NCBI GenBank assembly: GCA_022495005.1
Contig: JAGYXB010001001.1
Span: forward strand, 310,001 to 374,000
From: Rhyacophila brunnea
Taxonomy: Eukaryota; Arthropoda; Insecta; Trichoptera; Rhyacophilidae
Direction of reading: 5' to 3'
DNA: 64,000 bases
The translations under genes and the position numbers were made by a program. Below are positions 33,684 to 44,146 of the stretch, piece after piece. The stretch's first letter is position 1; each line of letters opens with the position of its first letter. Below the pieces are notes generated by a model that worked only from the letters and a program-made list of their open reading frames with translations, was not told where the DNA came from and did no database searches.

Positions 33684-35573
33684 TTTTTTTTTTTTTTTTT
33701 TTTTCTAGATGCCTTTATGGATACCTCGCATTTACTATCGAGGTTTCTTAAGGACTTTGGCACGCAAACTACTCTACTTGATGCTAGTCAAATGAAAATT
33801 GTGCCGGCTGAGAAAATATGCCTTATTGAAAACTGTTCTTCTACCCGCATCGGGTATTGCTGATTTGAATTCGGCCAGGGCCTATGATACCGCCTTGCAA
33901 AAACCCTGGAAAATTCTTAGTAGCGCAAGGCGGAGGTGATTCTGATGAATATTTTGTCGTATTCATTAGGAACTGAGGACTGCGATTTGTAGTCGAGTTT
34001 TTTCCCGTGGTAAAAGAAATGTCGCATTGGACTAATGTTCTAAGTATATGCTTATCCTATCTTATATGATTGCAGTCACTGGATCTGAAAGGCATGAATC
34101 ATCTTTACATGTCACCATTTATTATTTTTATTACATCAATACAGAAATTGCATATCCGAGCATCCATTTGATAGATTATTGATCGATTTACTGATCAACT
34201 CTGATGGTTCCCATTCATCACGAATTTTGAGAAATTTGTCATAAGCTACCGCGGTCTTGGGTTCAGAGGCACCATGCCGAGCCAATTTGTCAGCTCTTTC
34301 ATTTCCTTCTATCCCGGTGTGTTCCCTTATCCACTTGAAGTGCACCTCGGGGTGGCGCCGTCTCAGTAGAGCGGACTCGCTGTGAATAGAAAAGACAATC
34401 GGATTAGTAGACAACGGATTTCCAATTGCTTGGATTGAGCTTTTGGAGTCCGAATAAATACAAATACTATGGTTTTCGGTGAGCTTTCGCTGAATTGGAT
34501 CTGAGCCTGCCCACTCCAGAGCGCATCGGATGGCATAGAGTTCGGCCTGCATTACCGTACAATAGCTGGCAAGGCGGTACTTACGAGGCGCTATCTCACC
34601 GCCATTAATGTATGCCACAAACCCTGCACCAGTACCGCCATCAATTTTGCTCCCATCCGTGAAAATCGGCATGTTATTGCATTCGTTGCTTTCCAACGTT
34701 GCAGGATAAGAAACCACTTCAGAAAATAGTCTAGCCGGGTGTGGCAGCCTTCTATAGTCCACCGGTTTTTCGTAAAGCCTGTCGTCAGGCAGAAAACCTG
34801 CGAGGCCCTCCTCGCCCTTTTTAGCTCTGTAAATGAGAGCGATTTGTTTTAAACGTAAATCTAGAGGCATAAGTCCTGCTAGAGCTTGCGTTGAATTGAG
34901 CGAAGCCGTTCGGTAAGCTCTGCATATTCGTATCGCTAGTGCTCGCTGAACCGTATTGAGTTTTTTTGCTATGTTTTTCCGTTTGGCAGCTTCATGCCAT
35001 ATGCTGGCCGCATACGTGATCATAGGCTCAATAGCACAAGTGTAGAGAATTCGAAGAGCTTCAGAAGATATACCCCATGTAGGTTTGGCCATTCTTGCTA
35101 GTTTGAGCGAAGTCACCGCGGCTCTTTTGCAGATGCTGTCCGCATGCTTTGACCAATTTAGTTTGTCATCGATTACAACCCCTAAAAGTTTAAGATCCCT
35201 AGAAAAAGATAGAGGTTGCCCATTCATCACCAGCGAAGGCGGAGAGACGCGCCTCCTAGTAAAGAATAAGGCCTTCGTTTTCTCCGCGGAGAAAGACAGT
35301 TTGACCTTCCTTCCCCAGGCCTCGACGCTCTCCAGCACGCTGTTAGTCATGGATTCTAGAGAACCAAGTTCTTTGGATTCCATAATCAACAATACATCAT
35401 CAGCAAAGGCCTGTGCGTGTACACCTTCAGGAAACGGCATAGAGAGAAGATCGTCGAGAACTATGTTCCACAGTACAGGGCCGCAAGACGAACCTTGTAT
35501 GCATCCCTTTGATGTCTCTTTGGTAGCAGATGCTCCAGCATATTCGACGAACCTGCAATTACCCCCCCCCCCC
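33684..35573 (-). mobile_element. 5'-truncated non-LTR retrotransposon, R1-like with RNase H
   Basis: About 1.9 kb on the minus strand: reverse transcriptase and RNase H coding part, a 3' UTR of about 430 bp, and a 21-nt A-tail (T run at 33684-33704 on plus). The 5' junction is a run of 12 G on the element strand (C run 35562-35573), after which the sequence is unrelated. A poly(A)-tailed, 5'-truncated copy is what target-primed reverse transcription leaves. No target-site duplication could be matched across the ends. The undamaged frame points to a fairly young insertion. Confidence 0.88.
34136..35560 (-). CDS. Non-LTR reverse transcriptase (C-terminal half) plus RNase H, partial
   Basis: The frame is open for 502 codons (to 35644), but element-derived sequence starts at about residue 29, after four glycines encoded by the G run. 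Residues 47-60 read GCIQGSSCGPVLWN. The catalytic AFADD lies at 79-83, and KLLGVVIDDKLNW (152-164) is the conserved segment that follows. After the thumb, residues 328-455 form an RNase H domain with candidate catalytic D330 (FTDGS), E368 (MQAELYA), D399 (YSDSKSS) and D452 (GNERADKLA), plus H442 in HTGIEGNE. The fingers, endonuclease and ORF1 are missing. The C-terminus ends soon after the RNase H. The SSCGPVLWN and FADD context suits the R1 group or a relative with RNase H; exact clade needs a tree. It cannot be autonomous. Confidence 0.9.
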   Translation of the reverse strand, partial: NCRFVEYAGASATKETSKGCIQGSSCGPVLWNIVLDDLLSMPFPEGVHAQAFADDVLLIMESKELGSLESMTNSVLESVEAWGRKVKLSFSAEKTKALFFTRRRVSPPSLVMNGQPLSFSRDLKLLGVVIDDKLNWSKHADSICKRAAVTSLKLARMAKPTWGISSEALRILYTCAIEPMITYAASIWHEAAKRKNIAKKLNTVQRALAIRICRAYRTASLNSTQALAGLMPLDLRLKQIALIYRAKKGEEGLAGFLPDDRLYEKPVDYRRLPHPARLFSEVVSYPATLESNECNNMPIFTDGSKIDGGTGAGFVAYINGGEIAPRKYRLASYCTVMQAELYAIRCALEWAGSDPIQRKLTENHSICIYSDSKSSIQAIGNPLSTNPIVFSIHSESALLRRRHPEVHFKWIREHTGIEGNERADKLARHGASEPKTAVAYDKFLKIRDEWEPSELISKSINNLSNGCSDMQFLY

Positions 35574-35817
35574 TCGTATAAAAATATATACACGATGAAT
35601 AAATGTTTTAAGTGAATTTGATAAAATAAAAAATCATTTGACACAGAAAATTAATAATATGCATACAAATTAAAAACTATATAAAAACATCTACATAATA
35701 TGGACATATTTTCCAAAATAGAAATATAGAAATCTTTAGCGGAAAATATTATTAGTAGTTTAATATTATTATTATTCAAAATCAGCCATTAAAAATAAAA
35801 ATGAAATAAGTAAGTCG

Positions 35818-35905
35818 TTTCCAGAAACTTTTACGTATGCAGTCCGCCGTATCACACTTCACCGTGAAATGTTGTATCGGTAATATATGGCCGTATTCCA
35901 CCGTA
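35818..35905 (+). repeat. Family U short repeat, copy 1
   Basis: CAGAAACTTTTACGTATGCA, CCGTATCACACTTCACCGTG and ATGTTGTATCGGTAATATAT match 54938-55025 with the same order and spacing. Non-coding. Confidence 0.5.
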
Positions 35906-35928
35906 TTCATGGTGGAACTGCATTGTAT

Positions 35929-36084
35929 TGTTGTTTTTATTAAATTTAATAAAACGCAATTTTTTTTGTATGTTGAAAATATCCCTCTGAGGCGGACGAA
36001 ACCGGTCCTAATCTATTGATTTAAAGTGGAATAAGTACTACAAAAAAAAATGCGGTTTATTAAATAAAAACAACAATAAAATTC
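35929..36084. repeat. Palindrome with a family C unit in its loop
   Basis: The left arm (ATTGTTGTTTTTATTAAA, AAAACGCAATTTTTTTTGTA; 35929-35970) is mirrored by TACAAAAAAAAATGCGGTTT and TTAAATAAAAACAACAAT on the right (about 36038-36083). The roughly 65-bp loop is a family C unit (35974-36037) with CCTCTGAGGCGGACGAAAC and CGGTCCTAATCTATTGA, highly similar to 19124-19190. Confidence 0.65.
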
Positions 36085-36117
36085 ATGTCAAAATAAAACA
36101 AGCTTCTTGTCAGTTTA

Positions 36118-36196
36118 CCCTCTACAGGAAGCCAGCAGCAAATATATTTTGAAAATAGCCGATGTACTGGATTATTTGTTAGGTTAGGTTTTCATT
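36118..36196 (+). repeat. Family I half element
   Basis: TATTTTGAAAATAGCCGATG, ACTGGATTATTTGTTAGG and TTAGGTTTT match the left arm of 21744-21962 up to the telomere-like core, where it stops. The right arm is absent. Confidence 0.65.
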
Positions 36197-37164
36197 CTTG
36201 AATTCATGAATTTTACCAAAATCATTTATGAAAATTGAATCAATGTTCATATTAATAGAATATTAAATTAGAGACCGTATAATATACAGTCATCTCTTTC
36301 CAATTTATTGTCCGGGTGGTTTTTATTCAAGGGAAATGTCGAGTTATCTCAATTTTGTATGTTTTGAGAAAATCACACGTGTCTAATGTAAATCCTGGTG
36401 TACTGGTTACCATTACTTTAATTTTCTTAGAAAACAAATTTCTACTGCCAGTTTGAATAGGAAACAGATTTTCATTACGCGCGCGGCCGGGCGCCTGATA
36501 ATGTGATAGTCCTCTCAAAATACTCCACTGTTTCGTTTCGATTCGTAATAATGTTATGATTAACGGGTTCTTTTTTGTGCCATGTGAATTACGGCCGCAA
36601 GATAGTGTTTACCCCGTCGGTAAATTTGCGCGTTACGCCCTTTCGCAGAGTAAAAGATACATTTTATTATATTAACAATATAATCCATTACCTTTCGCAA
36701 ATTTGGTTACGTAACCTAGTTTGTGAGGTTTCTAAACACAAAAGACCACTAATATAAAAACAAATAATATTACAACGGGAAAATGTTCAAGAATAATAAA
36801 TAGATGGAACAATACACATATCAAAATGAGGCTTGAAAATAATATTATGTTACTAACACTAATTAAATGAAAATACTTTTTACATTTTAACAATATAATA
36901 CCTACAATGAAAGAATTGTAGAAAAATATTTAGACTGTGTGGGATTCGGATTATCTAAAAAAATAACAAAATAATAATATGTAGTGTTTGTTTGGAGAAA
37001 TACTACTATATACTTTGCCATATAATTTAAGTCAATTCCAAAAATCGATAATGCCATATTGTATTTAAAATTTTTATTATTTTAATGAGACAAATCGTAC
37101 AACCGTACCAATAACATTGTAAAATTCACCACGTTTTCAATCGATTTATACAACGGGCAGGGAA
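36197..37164. other. AT-rich stretch, nothing recognised
   Basis: One GC patch (GCGCGCGGCCGGGCGCC near 36479). Only short frames (63 and 60 codons) without motifs. Confidence 0.4.
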
Positions 37165-37465
37165 CCCAGAAATAATTGGAACTGAATTACCTAACAGGCA
37201 ACCGATATCGTGTGTGGAAGAATATGAGATAAACCTAAACACGTGTAAAGAATTTGCTTGTTCTTCGTTTTGACAACTGATCTCAGCTTATGCTTCGGCG
37301 CTCATTCAATAATGGTATATTTGAAGGTTGCAACACACACTATTGCACGTCTATAATATGTGGTTTATTTTCGTAGGATACTTGCACATTCAAAAGCCTG
37401 CGTTAAAATGTTGTGTATTGGGGAATAGCCTATCAAACTTCTATTTATTGGTCTACTCTATGGCT
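37165..37465 (+). repeat. Family T repeat, copy 1
   Basis: Matches 45275-45605 inverted. Shared words are AACTGAATTACCTAACAGG, AAACACGTGTAAAGAAT, GACAACTGATCTC, CGCTCATTCAATA, ACACACTATTGCACGT, CATTCAAAAGCCTGC and ATAGCCTAT. Non-coding; class unknown. Confidence 0.65.
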
Positions 37466-37637
37466 ATAGGCTTGGAGTAAGGTTAGAGTTAACATCTTTC
37501 ACTTTCCGGGTAATGCCTCTTATGAATTACGACATCGATCCATTTTTCTTTCAAACATAAGGGAGGCATTATACATTATATATAATACAATAATACTATT
37601 ATTGTTGAATTGAAAGCAGATATTATGAATAATAATA

Positions 37638-38066
37638 ATTACAAGATAAAAAGAACTTTTTATTTAAGTACAACGTTTTTAAATTTTCTGTTGAATCATA
37701 TTAACTTGACTTGACTAGCTTAAACGATCAAAAAAATTTGTACTTGATAGAAATACTGAATAATGAAATGTAATTTCATATTGATTTCTATAGTAACGCA
37801 CGTATATAGTATTTAATAATTTAGTTGCTAGGCCCCCTAGCAACCAATAATGGTATAGAAATAACTTTTCATACAAAACAGAATTAACTGAAAATGAATT
37901 CAATTCTACTTAAAGATGGCTAAAAGTATTAAAAAAATGCATTGGCATCGTGTTCCGATATATTCTAAAACTTTCAAATATCTAGCTAGTCGGAAAGTTA
38001 ATTAAAAATCGATTGCAAGATTTGTACCGGACAAATTAGAATACGACCTAATAAAAACGTTGTAAA
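37638..38066 (-). mobile_element. Family A element, copy 5
   Basis: Inverted copy, ATTACAAGATAAAAAGAAC to AATAAAAACGTTGT. The inner inverted words TACAACGTTTTTA and TAAAAACGTTGTA are both intact in this copy. A 62-codon frame inside it recurs with changes in copy 6 and is a by-product of the repeat, not a gene. Confidence 0.87.
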
Positions 38067-38189
38067 AAGTGGCACCACAGCATACATTTAATGAATCATT
38101 CATTATATTGTTATACATGTATTTCTTTCAATCCTTCTCTTGTGGTATGGAGGGTATGGATGCTAAAATAAAAGATATCGCGCACAGTT

Positions 38190-38490
38190 GAAGTTTTCGA
38201 GATGTGGCTGTATAGAGCGCATCCTCAAAATTCCTTGAACTGACCGGGTGGTAACTGTTGACCTTCTCAATCAATTGGGGGAAAAAACTGTGAAGATATG
38301 CATGGTATCAAAGCCAGAAAACTATAATACATTGGCCACATTATGAGAGGTTAAAGTATATGATTCCTCAACTTACTAACGAAAGATCAACGGAAGCGTA
38401 GAAGAAGACGACTCTGCATTTCATAATTTAAAAACCTCTGTGATTGACACAAACGCAGCTTCATCGAACTGTTCCGGGTAGGAGATAATA
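38190..38490 (+). pseudogene. Non-LTR reverse transcriptase C-terminal remnant, heavily decayed
   Basis: Translated across shifting frames on plus, this yields VEVFEMWLYR, ILKIP.TDRVVTVDLLNQLG, then KARKL.YIGHIMRG and FLNLLTKD. This order (FEMW.YRR.LKI.WTDRV.N.E.L, then RKL.YLGH..R) is the C-terminus of a common animal non-LTR polymerase group. Several stops and frameshifts are present. It differs from the RT fragments at 13850 and 59389, so it is another family. It lies between family A copy 5 and family E copy 1. Confidence 0.7.
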
Positions 38491-38577
38491 AGAAAAAGAA
38501 CGCTTCGATAGTGTTGTCAACCTCCACTAGGGGATGGCTAAGTAGAAGATACATTATTCAAATTAAACAGTTTACAC

Positions 38578-39235
38578 CAAGGCCTGAACAAAAACGATGC
38601 ATAAGTGCGAATGAGAAAGTATTCGGTACCCTTATAATCTCTGCGACACAGAGTAAGATAAAAGGTTTACAGATCTGGAAGATGGTATGCTACGATGTAA
38701 CCGGCAAATCTTAGCCTATTGCATAACTAAGCGTCGATAACCGTGTTGCTAAAATTGCTATTTTTTGTGTTAAACATAAAGTCAGTGGTAAATATTTTTA
38801 GTTAATTAAGTAGAAAAGATGTTGTATGTATAAGAAAGGTATTGTATTAAAATATGGTAGTCGTACTGATAAGCAAGAAGATGGTATTACATTTCATAGG
38901 TAAGTTGATACATGTTCGTGATAATTTATTTGTATATTATTATATATTTTAATATCAGTGACCTAGTGTTTCTTTAAAACAACTAAAACTATGGATATCT
39001 TTACCTAATGGTTGCATTTTGACCGCTTAAAAATACTATATAACGTAAAAAAATAGAAAATTATATCTTAATTCTGAGCGTCTAGTGCGAGCACTTTGGG
39101 CGAGCACTAAAGAACTGGTCTATGGTCTCGAACATTTGTAGACGAATGCGTTCGCCCGCCCACAAACCAAATGCACGGCACGCGGCTTCATTTAGCAATG
39201 TAACTGGTGGCGTCTAGATGTATCTATAGTCTATG
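38578..39235 (+). mobile_element. Family E hAT-type non-autonomous element, copy 1 (658 bp)
   Basis: Exact 8-bp duplication GTTTACAC at 38570-38577 and 39236-39243. Starts CAAGGCCTGAACAAAAACG and ends TCTATAGTCTATG. The inverted termini are weak (CAAGGCCT against CATAGACT). The only other copy is at 52788-53441, inverted, about the same length and highly similar throughout. Inside, GTGCGAGCACTTTGGGCGAG holds a doubled GCGAGCAC word. No long reading frame, so no transposase. Confidence 0.92.
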
Positions 39236-39418
39236 GTTTACACAGTTTTTGGTAAATGTTTTAATGTTTTGAATAGTGCTTAGAGACTAGACCACAATAA
39301 ACTAGAGAAAATCAATATAAACTCACTAATAAATTCTGTTCTCAGGAGAGACACGGATAGGTTATTATAGAAAAAAAGAAAGCACGCCAAGGCTTCAGGT
39401 TTCAGGTACTCTCTGTAC

Positions 39419-39981
39419 CAGGTGCGAGGGGGTGGGGGAAGGCTGTTAAGATTCCACATTAATTAATAGTGTACAGTTAACTTTGTCAGTCATACTTATT
39501 TTTTTTCATTGAATTAAGAATACATTTTACAGATGGTGCTAGTTAATTTTTTAAATTCAATTAAACCCCGAGTAAATCAAATCATAATAGCTTAGGTATG
39601 ATAAGGGCGATCCGACAAAAATAGTGCACACCTTTTCAGTTGGTAAACACAGATGGTGTTGGTTAGTTTTTTAAATTCACTAAGTTATGCCTAAACCAAA
39701 CCATAATAATATTTAGAAAAAAATATTCTTCTATCTACAAAATATCCAAAATTATATATTATGGTTAAATGGCATAATTTTAGATATTTTATAGAAAGAC
39801 CAATTTTTTTTTACCATTATCTATCTTGGATAAGGTAGGGTTTTAATTTAATTTTATACACTAACAAGCACTATCGACACACAGTTCTTAGTTCAATGAA
39901 AACAAATACGTTTAACTGATAAAGTTTAGTTTGCACTATTTATATTGGATCTTAACAGCCTACCTCCAGCCTTCACCACTA
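39419..39981 (+). mobile_element. Family H long-TIR hAT-like element, copy 1
   Basis: Flanking 8-mers CTCTGTAC and ATGTGTAC agree at 6 of 8. The left side has the arm unit twice in tandem (GGCTGTTAAGATTCC.. to AATTAAACCCC, then CGATCCGACAAAAATAGTGC to AAACCAAACCATAATAATA). The right side has one inverted arm ending TAACAGCCTACC and CCACTA. No coding capacity. The 46863 copy has the mirror arrangement, as expected if inserted in the other orientation. Confidence 0.75.
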
Positions 39982-40066
39982 ATGTGTACACATTGAAACA
40001 CATTAATAGACAACATTTTTATGTAGTTACTTTTTTACTGAATAAATTCAAATCATTCAGTGTTGG

Positions 40067-40303
40067 CAGCGCTCGAAACGGACAAATTTACGAACCGGAG
40101 CGGTCGACAGTTTTCTGAAGATATTCACATATTTATCAAATTGTATGTGTTTTTTTATAAAAATAAGTGTATTAGATTTTCTATTATATGGCTTATCTAG
40201 CTCATTCGGTGAAATTATTTTTTCCACGAGACGGAGCGATAATTTTACCGATTTCACGAACAGGAACGGCGCTCCGGTGAGCTCCGGTCCATTTCGAGCC
40301 CTG
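40067..40303 (+). mobile_element. Family F hAT MITE, copy 3 (237 bp)
   Basis: Near-complete: CAGCGCTCGAAACGGAC at the left and, inverted at the right, CAGGGCTCGAAATGGACC. Flanking 8-mers AGTGTTGG and ATTGTTAG agree at 6 of 8, so the target duplication has decayed. Overlapping frames on both strands inside it are a by-product of the inverted structure. Confidence 0.85.
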
Positions 40304-40871
40304 ATTGTTAGTAAATTTTTATCTTCAATCTGTGCCATTCTGTAAATAGACAGTCTGAGATGATAAATATTATAATATTATTTAGAAGAGAAACTAATGT
40401 GAATATTAAGTGTCCTTTGATAGCTCACAAATGGTTAGGTAATAACATTGACTGGCTGTAAATATTATATTAAATTTTCACCCTATTGTTTGTCAGTCTT
40501 TTGTTAGCATAGTAATTTGGAATGAATGCTTCACATTCATGCTATTTTGATTTTCGTTCGTCGAACTACCGCCGAGCACCTATTCATAATAATTAATAAT
40601 TTCCAATTTCAATACCTAATTTTCTTAACGGAAAATATTCTGACATTGATGAAACATACCGATTGTCGCATGCGAAATAAGTTTTGGCAAATTATATAAT
40701 CGATATTACAAGTTTTATGAACGATAATTTTCTTTTTCGTGAAAACGGAATAAGCAATTATTTATAAGTTACTGTAATGCATGTGCATTCCTGTCATTTG
40801 AACTTCTGAGATCAATTTATCATTTGAATATATTCTTTTATACACTCAGTATAATATTATATCATCACAAT

Positions 40872-41602
40872 TAGGGATTCTAATCCCGGGATCCTGAGCT
40901 ATTTTCGATACCTATGAATCCCGGGATTGATAAACATAATCCCGAAACTTTCCGGATTGATTTTTTTATCAATTTTATGGAAAAGAAAATAAAATAAAAA
41001 CGAGAATATAACAGAAAAAATACTTTTAATAACAACATTAGACAAACAACAACTAACTACATTAGAAATAAACTATGTTTGAATAAAGTTTGATTTATAT
41101 CCATGTGTAAGTTGCCGATTCATTTTATTTTTTCACATAAATTAATAAAAATGAGAAAGATTGAAAAAACAATGCATTTTACGGCAGTTTCATATTTGGC
41201 TGACAAATTAGATAAATGAAGCGGAAAGGCCATAAGTACACCATGATTTGCTTTACTATTTTAAATCTCGCTAACCCATTCCTTAAGTCTTTACTATCAG
41301 AAACAACAATCTCATATTATTAAATTCACATTATTATTTATATAACAATATTATTAACTCCATTAAACTTATGTATTTCCAAGATTTAACGTATACAATT
41401 TTGACAATAAATATCTTAAAATAATATAAATTATACTAGATTTATTTTTACCGATTTTATCAATGTCATTTGTAATTATAAAAATTTTATATTAACAATG
41501 GAAAAAATGCCAATCCCGGTACCAGTCCCGGTATCCCGGGATTGTCAAATTGTAATCCCGAAATCCCGGGATCAGAATTTTGGCTCGGGATTGGATTCCC
41601 TA
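40872..41602. mobile_element. Family Y hAT-type element with CCCGGGATT termini (731 bp)
   Basis: Exact 8-bp duplication ATCACAAT at 40864-40871 and 41603-41610. Terminal inverted repeats TAGGGATTCTAATCCCGGG and TAGGGAATCCAATCCCGAG (16 of 19 identical). AATCCCGGGAT words recur several times within the first and last 110 bp, while the middle is AT-rich and non-coding. Subterminal repeats around an unrelated core suggest a deletion derivative of a larger autonomous hAT. Confidence 0.92.
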
Positions 41603-41610
41603 ATCACAAT

Positions 41611-43827
41611 GAAGCCAAAAGCATGAATGTTCCTTTTTAGCTAATTTGACTTAACTGCATGGACGTGCAAAAAAAACAAATTTTAATATGCTAAAGACCA
41701 GAAGTGCGAGTGGCCCTAAAATAGGTGAAATAATGACATTCCATTTTACTAAACTGCGTACCTAAATGCGGAATACAAATAATTAGCCAAAGACATTGTG
41801 GCACATTCGTGTAAAAAAATAAACTAAGTTATTTTTCGATGTGCCAAAGACATTATAACATAAAAGACAACAAGACCGTATATAAGTAATATTATTATAT
41901 AAATCAAAATTGTAAGGCTCATAATAATCCTAATATAAGAAAACGAATTCCTAAAAATGTTTAAACTTAATTATCTCAGAAGTCTCATTTGCACATTGGT
42001 GAGTTTTCATGGTTGAGACGCTATTATATATATTAGGAGCCCAATTTTTAAATACTTTTTTGATGGCGCTTTTGTGTAGAATGCATAAAGGTGGGTTGAG
42101 GGTTTGAATGTTGGTGAGGGACAGCAGAAGCAGGGGTGTGTTCACGCACTGACCTTTGATGTAAACCTGGTCCGGACTGCTGGCTCTTGGGATGCTCTTC
42201 TGACTCCCGGGTCCTGCACGCACACACACATTGCTGATTATTATGTATAGCACTCACACTTTCACATGCATCAACAGGAACTTTCTTTATATAAATGATG
42301 ACACTTAGTGGATAATGAATGTATGACGCGTGGTGGTCTTTATGCAATACAGTTGAATCGTCTGGTATTATTTCGAATTGAATTACGTTTCACGACGGTG
42401 AAACTGTAACGAAGTCTTGACGCCATCGTGGTCTTGATGTAACCATCTTTATCAATCACGGTCGACTGATGACAATAATATGGATTTGAGGTAGAATAGA
42501 AATATTAAGATAAGGGCGACCATTATTGGCTCAACCAAGTTGTGATTTATCGAATTACTTTTTGTTTTCAAAAGATATACATTTATTTTCTAATGATACA
42601 TTATTAAAAAGTACATAAAACTTTTTACAATTTAAAAATATTTGGTAACCGAGATATTTTTGAGGGTCATGTAAATTGTACGTATTATATTTTGCCGTAA
42701 TACACTTTACCTTGAGCTGTCTTACTGGAAAGATAGTCATATAGCATGAGATCAAAAATACGCATTGGTCGTGGAGGCAGACAGTAATATTAGATTCAAT
42801 AACATTAATTTAATATTGATTGGTTTCACACATCTGATAATAACGCTGTCATTATTATCAGATTTCCATAAGTATGATATAAAACTTAAGAGCTTTACTA
42901 ACGACTTTTGCGTTACTGTTTTATTGTTCTGTTCTGTGCAGGGTATGTATTTATATAAGTTTTTATAAGAACTGGAAAAGAACTCTTTCGTTTTTTCCAC
43001 TAGAACTAAGGTTCTTTAAAATAAGTGGGTTATAATAGCTTTGTCAGCATCCAATATGAACACAATTATTATGGTGTTGCTATAATTATGGTAATATTCA
43101 AATAGAGCTACCCTCATATTGTATAACCACGAGTATTTTGAAGCTTATTCTCTAGCCCTTTAAATACAGAAATACTACCACTATCAACTAGCTACACACA
43201 TACACACACATGACCATTTACGACGTCAAAATAAGATGAAGAAAGACGCGGGAGTGGAAAATGAAATATAAATGGTAAGATCTGGGTTTCCCGGAACGTT
43301 TTACGAGCGCATAATCACCCAACTTGGAGTTATCACTCCTGCGCTCCTGTTCCAGCAACCAGCTAGCATCGTGAGAATTTTTAGTTAGAACTATCTTTAT
43401 GTGAGGAGATTAGCCTGCATGGCTATTCTAAATAGTTAGCACGGTAACACGTTTTCGTTATTTTAATTGCTCCAAAATAGCACGTTTAGGGTTATCAATT
43501 AATTGGTATTATAGATTTTTAAAACGTCATAATAGCATTTTTTTCTGATGTGATGTTAAGAATTTAACCCGTAAAAAATGTAAACGTACTGCTGAAATTA
43601 TCGATGTCGTGAATCAATGTGTGATTGAAAATATACAACAATTAATTCAAGCTTAGAATATTAATATAGATATTCCACTTGTATGATTGTAAGCTTATGT
43701 AGACGTTATTTTTTTGTTAACTTTTTAAAAACTTATCTTCAGCGTACTTCATTATACGTATAATTACTGTATTATTCAGTAGTTTTTTTTTAATATAGTT
43801 GGTAACGTATTATTTTCATTGTCATAC
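41611..43827. other. Unannotated stretch
   Basis: Two overlapping frames of about 100 codons at 41951-42347 (minus) and smaller ones at 42555-43000 have no recognisable domain. Short CA-rich runs occur near 42220 and 43195. No repeat match was seen. Confidence 0.35.
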
Positions 43828-43835
43828 TTATTTCT

Positions 43836-44138
43836 TAGGAATGGGAAAACTGGGCGCCAGGACAATTGGGAGCGGCACTGTCGAATGAAAAATTATCATG
43901 ACTGAGGCTTTATATAAAAATAAAAGAACTCTCTTCTCGTTGGAACTTAAACATATTATGCACAATTAAATCGTTGTTTACGTGTGCATATTTAAATTTT
44001 AACCAAGTATTAATAATATAATAATAACAATATTAAATTTATATTTTAAAAGTACCTATAATTCACGAACTTTTATTTATTTTCGAATTTCAGTCTATGT
44101 GGCGCCCAGTTGTCCCGGCGCCGAATCGTCTTGGACCC
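43836..44138. mobile_element. Family Z hAT-type MITE (303 bp)
   Basis: Exact 8-bp duplication TTATTTCT at 43828-43835 and 44139-44146. Near each end lies an inverted GGCGCC(A/G)GGACAA(T/C)TGGG block (left about 43853, right about 44102-44122 on the other strand). The outermost termini are only weakly similar. Non-coding, AT-rich core. Confidence 0.8.
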
Positions 44139-44146
44139 TTATTTCT

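Noticed and set aside
33684..33704. Simple poly(T) repeat
   Set aside because: Not an isolated homopolymer: it is the A-tail of the minus-strand retrotransposon.
35085..35615. 176-codon plus-strand frame
   Set aside because: Antisense to the reverse transcriptase; an expected shadow of its coding sequence.
37715..37903. 62-codon frame, similar to one at 62671
   Set aside because: Similarity comes from both being within family A; substitutions do not preserve codons and other copies are interrupted.
40057..40345. 93- and 66-codon frames on opposite strands
   Set aside because: They lie inside a family F MITE whose inverted structure opens frames on both strands; the other F copies do not conserve them.
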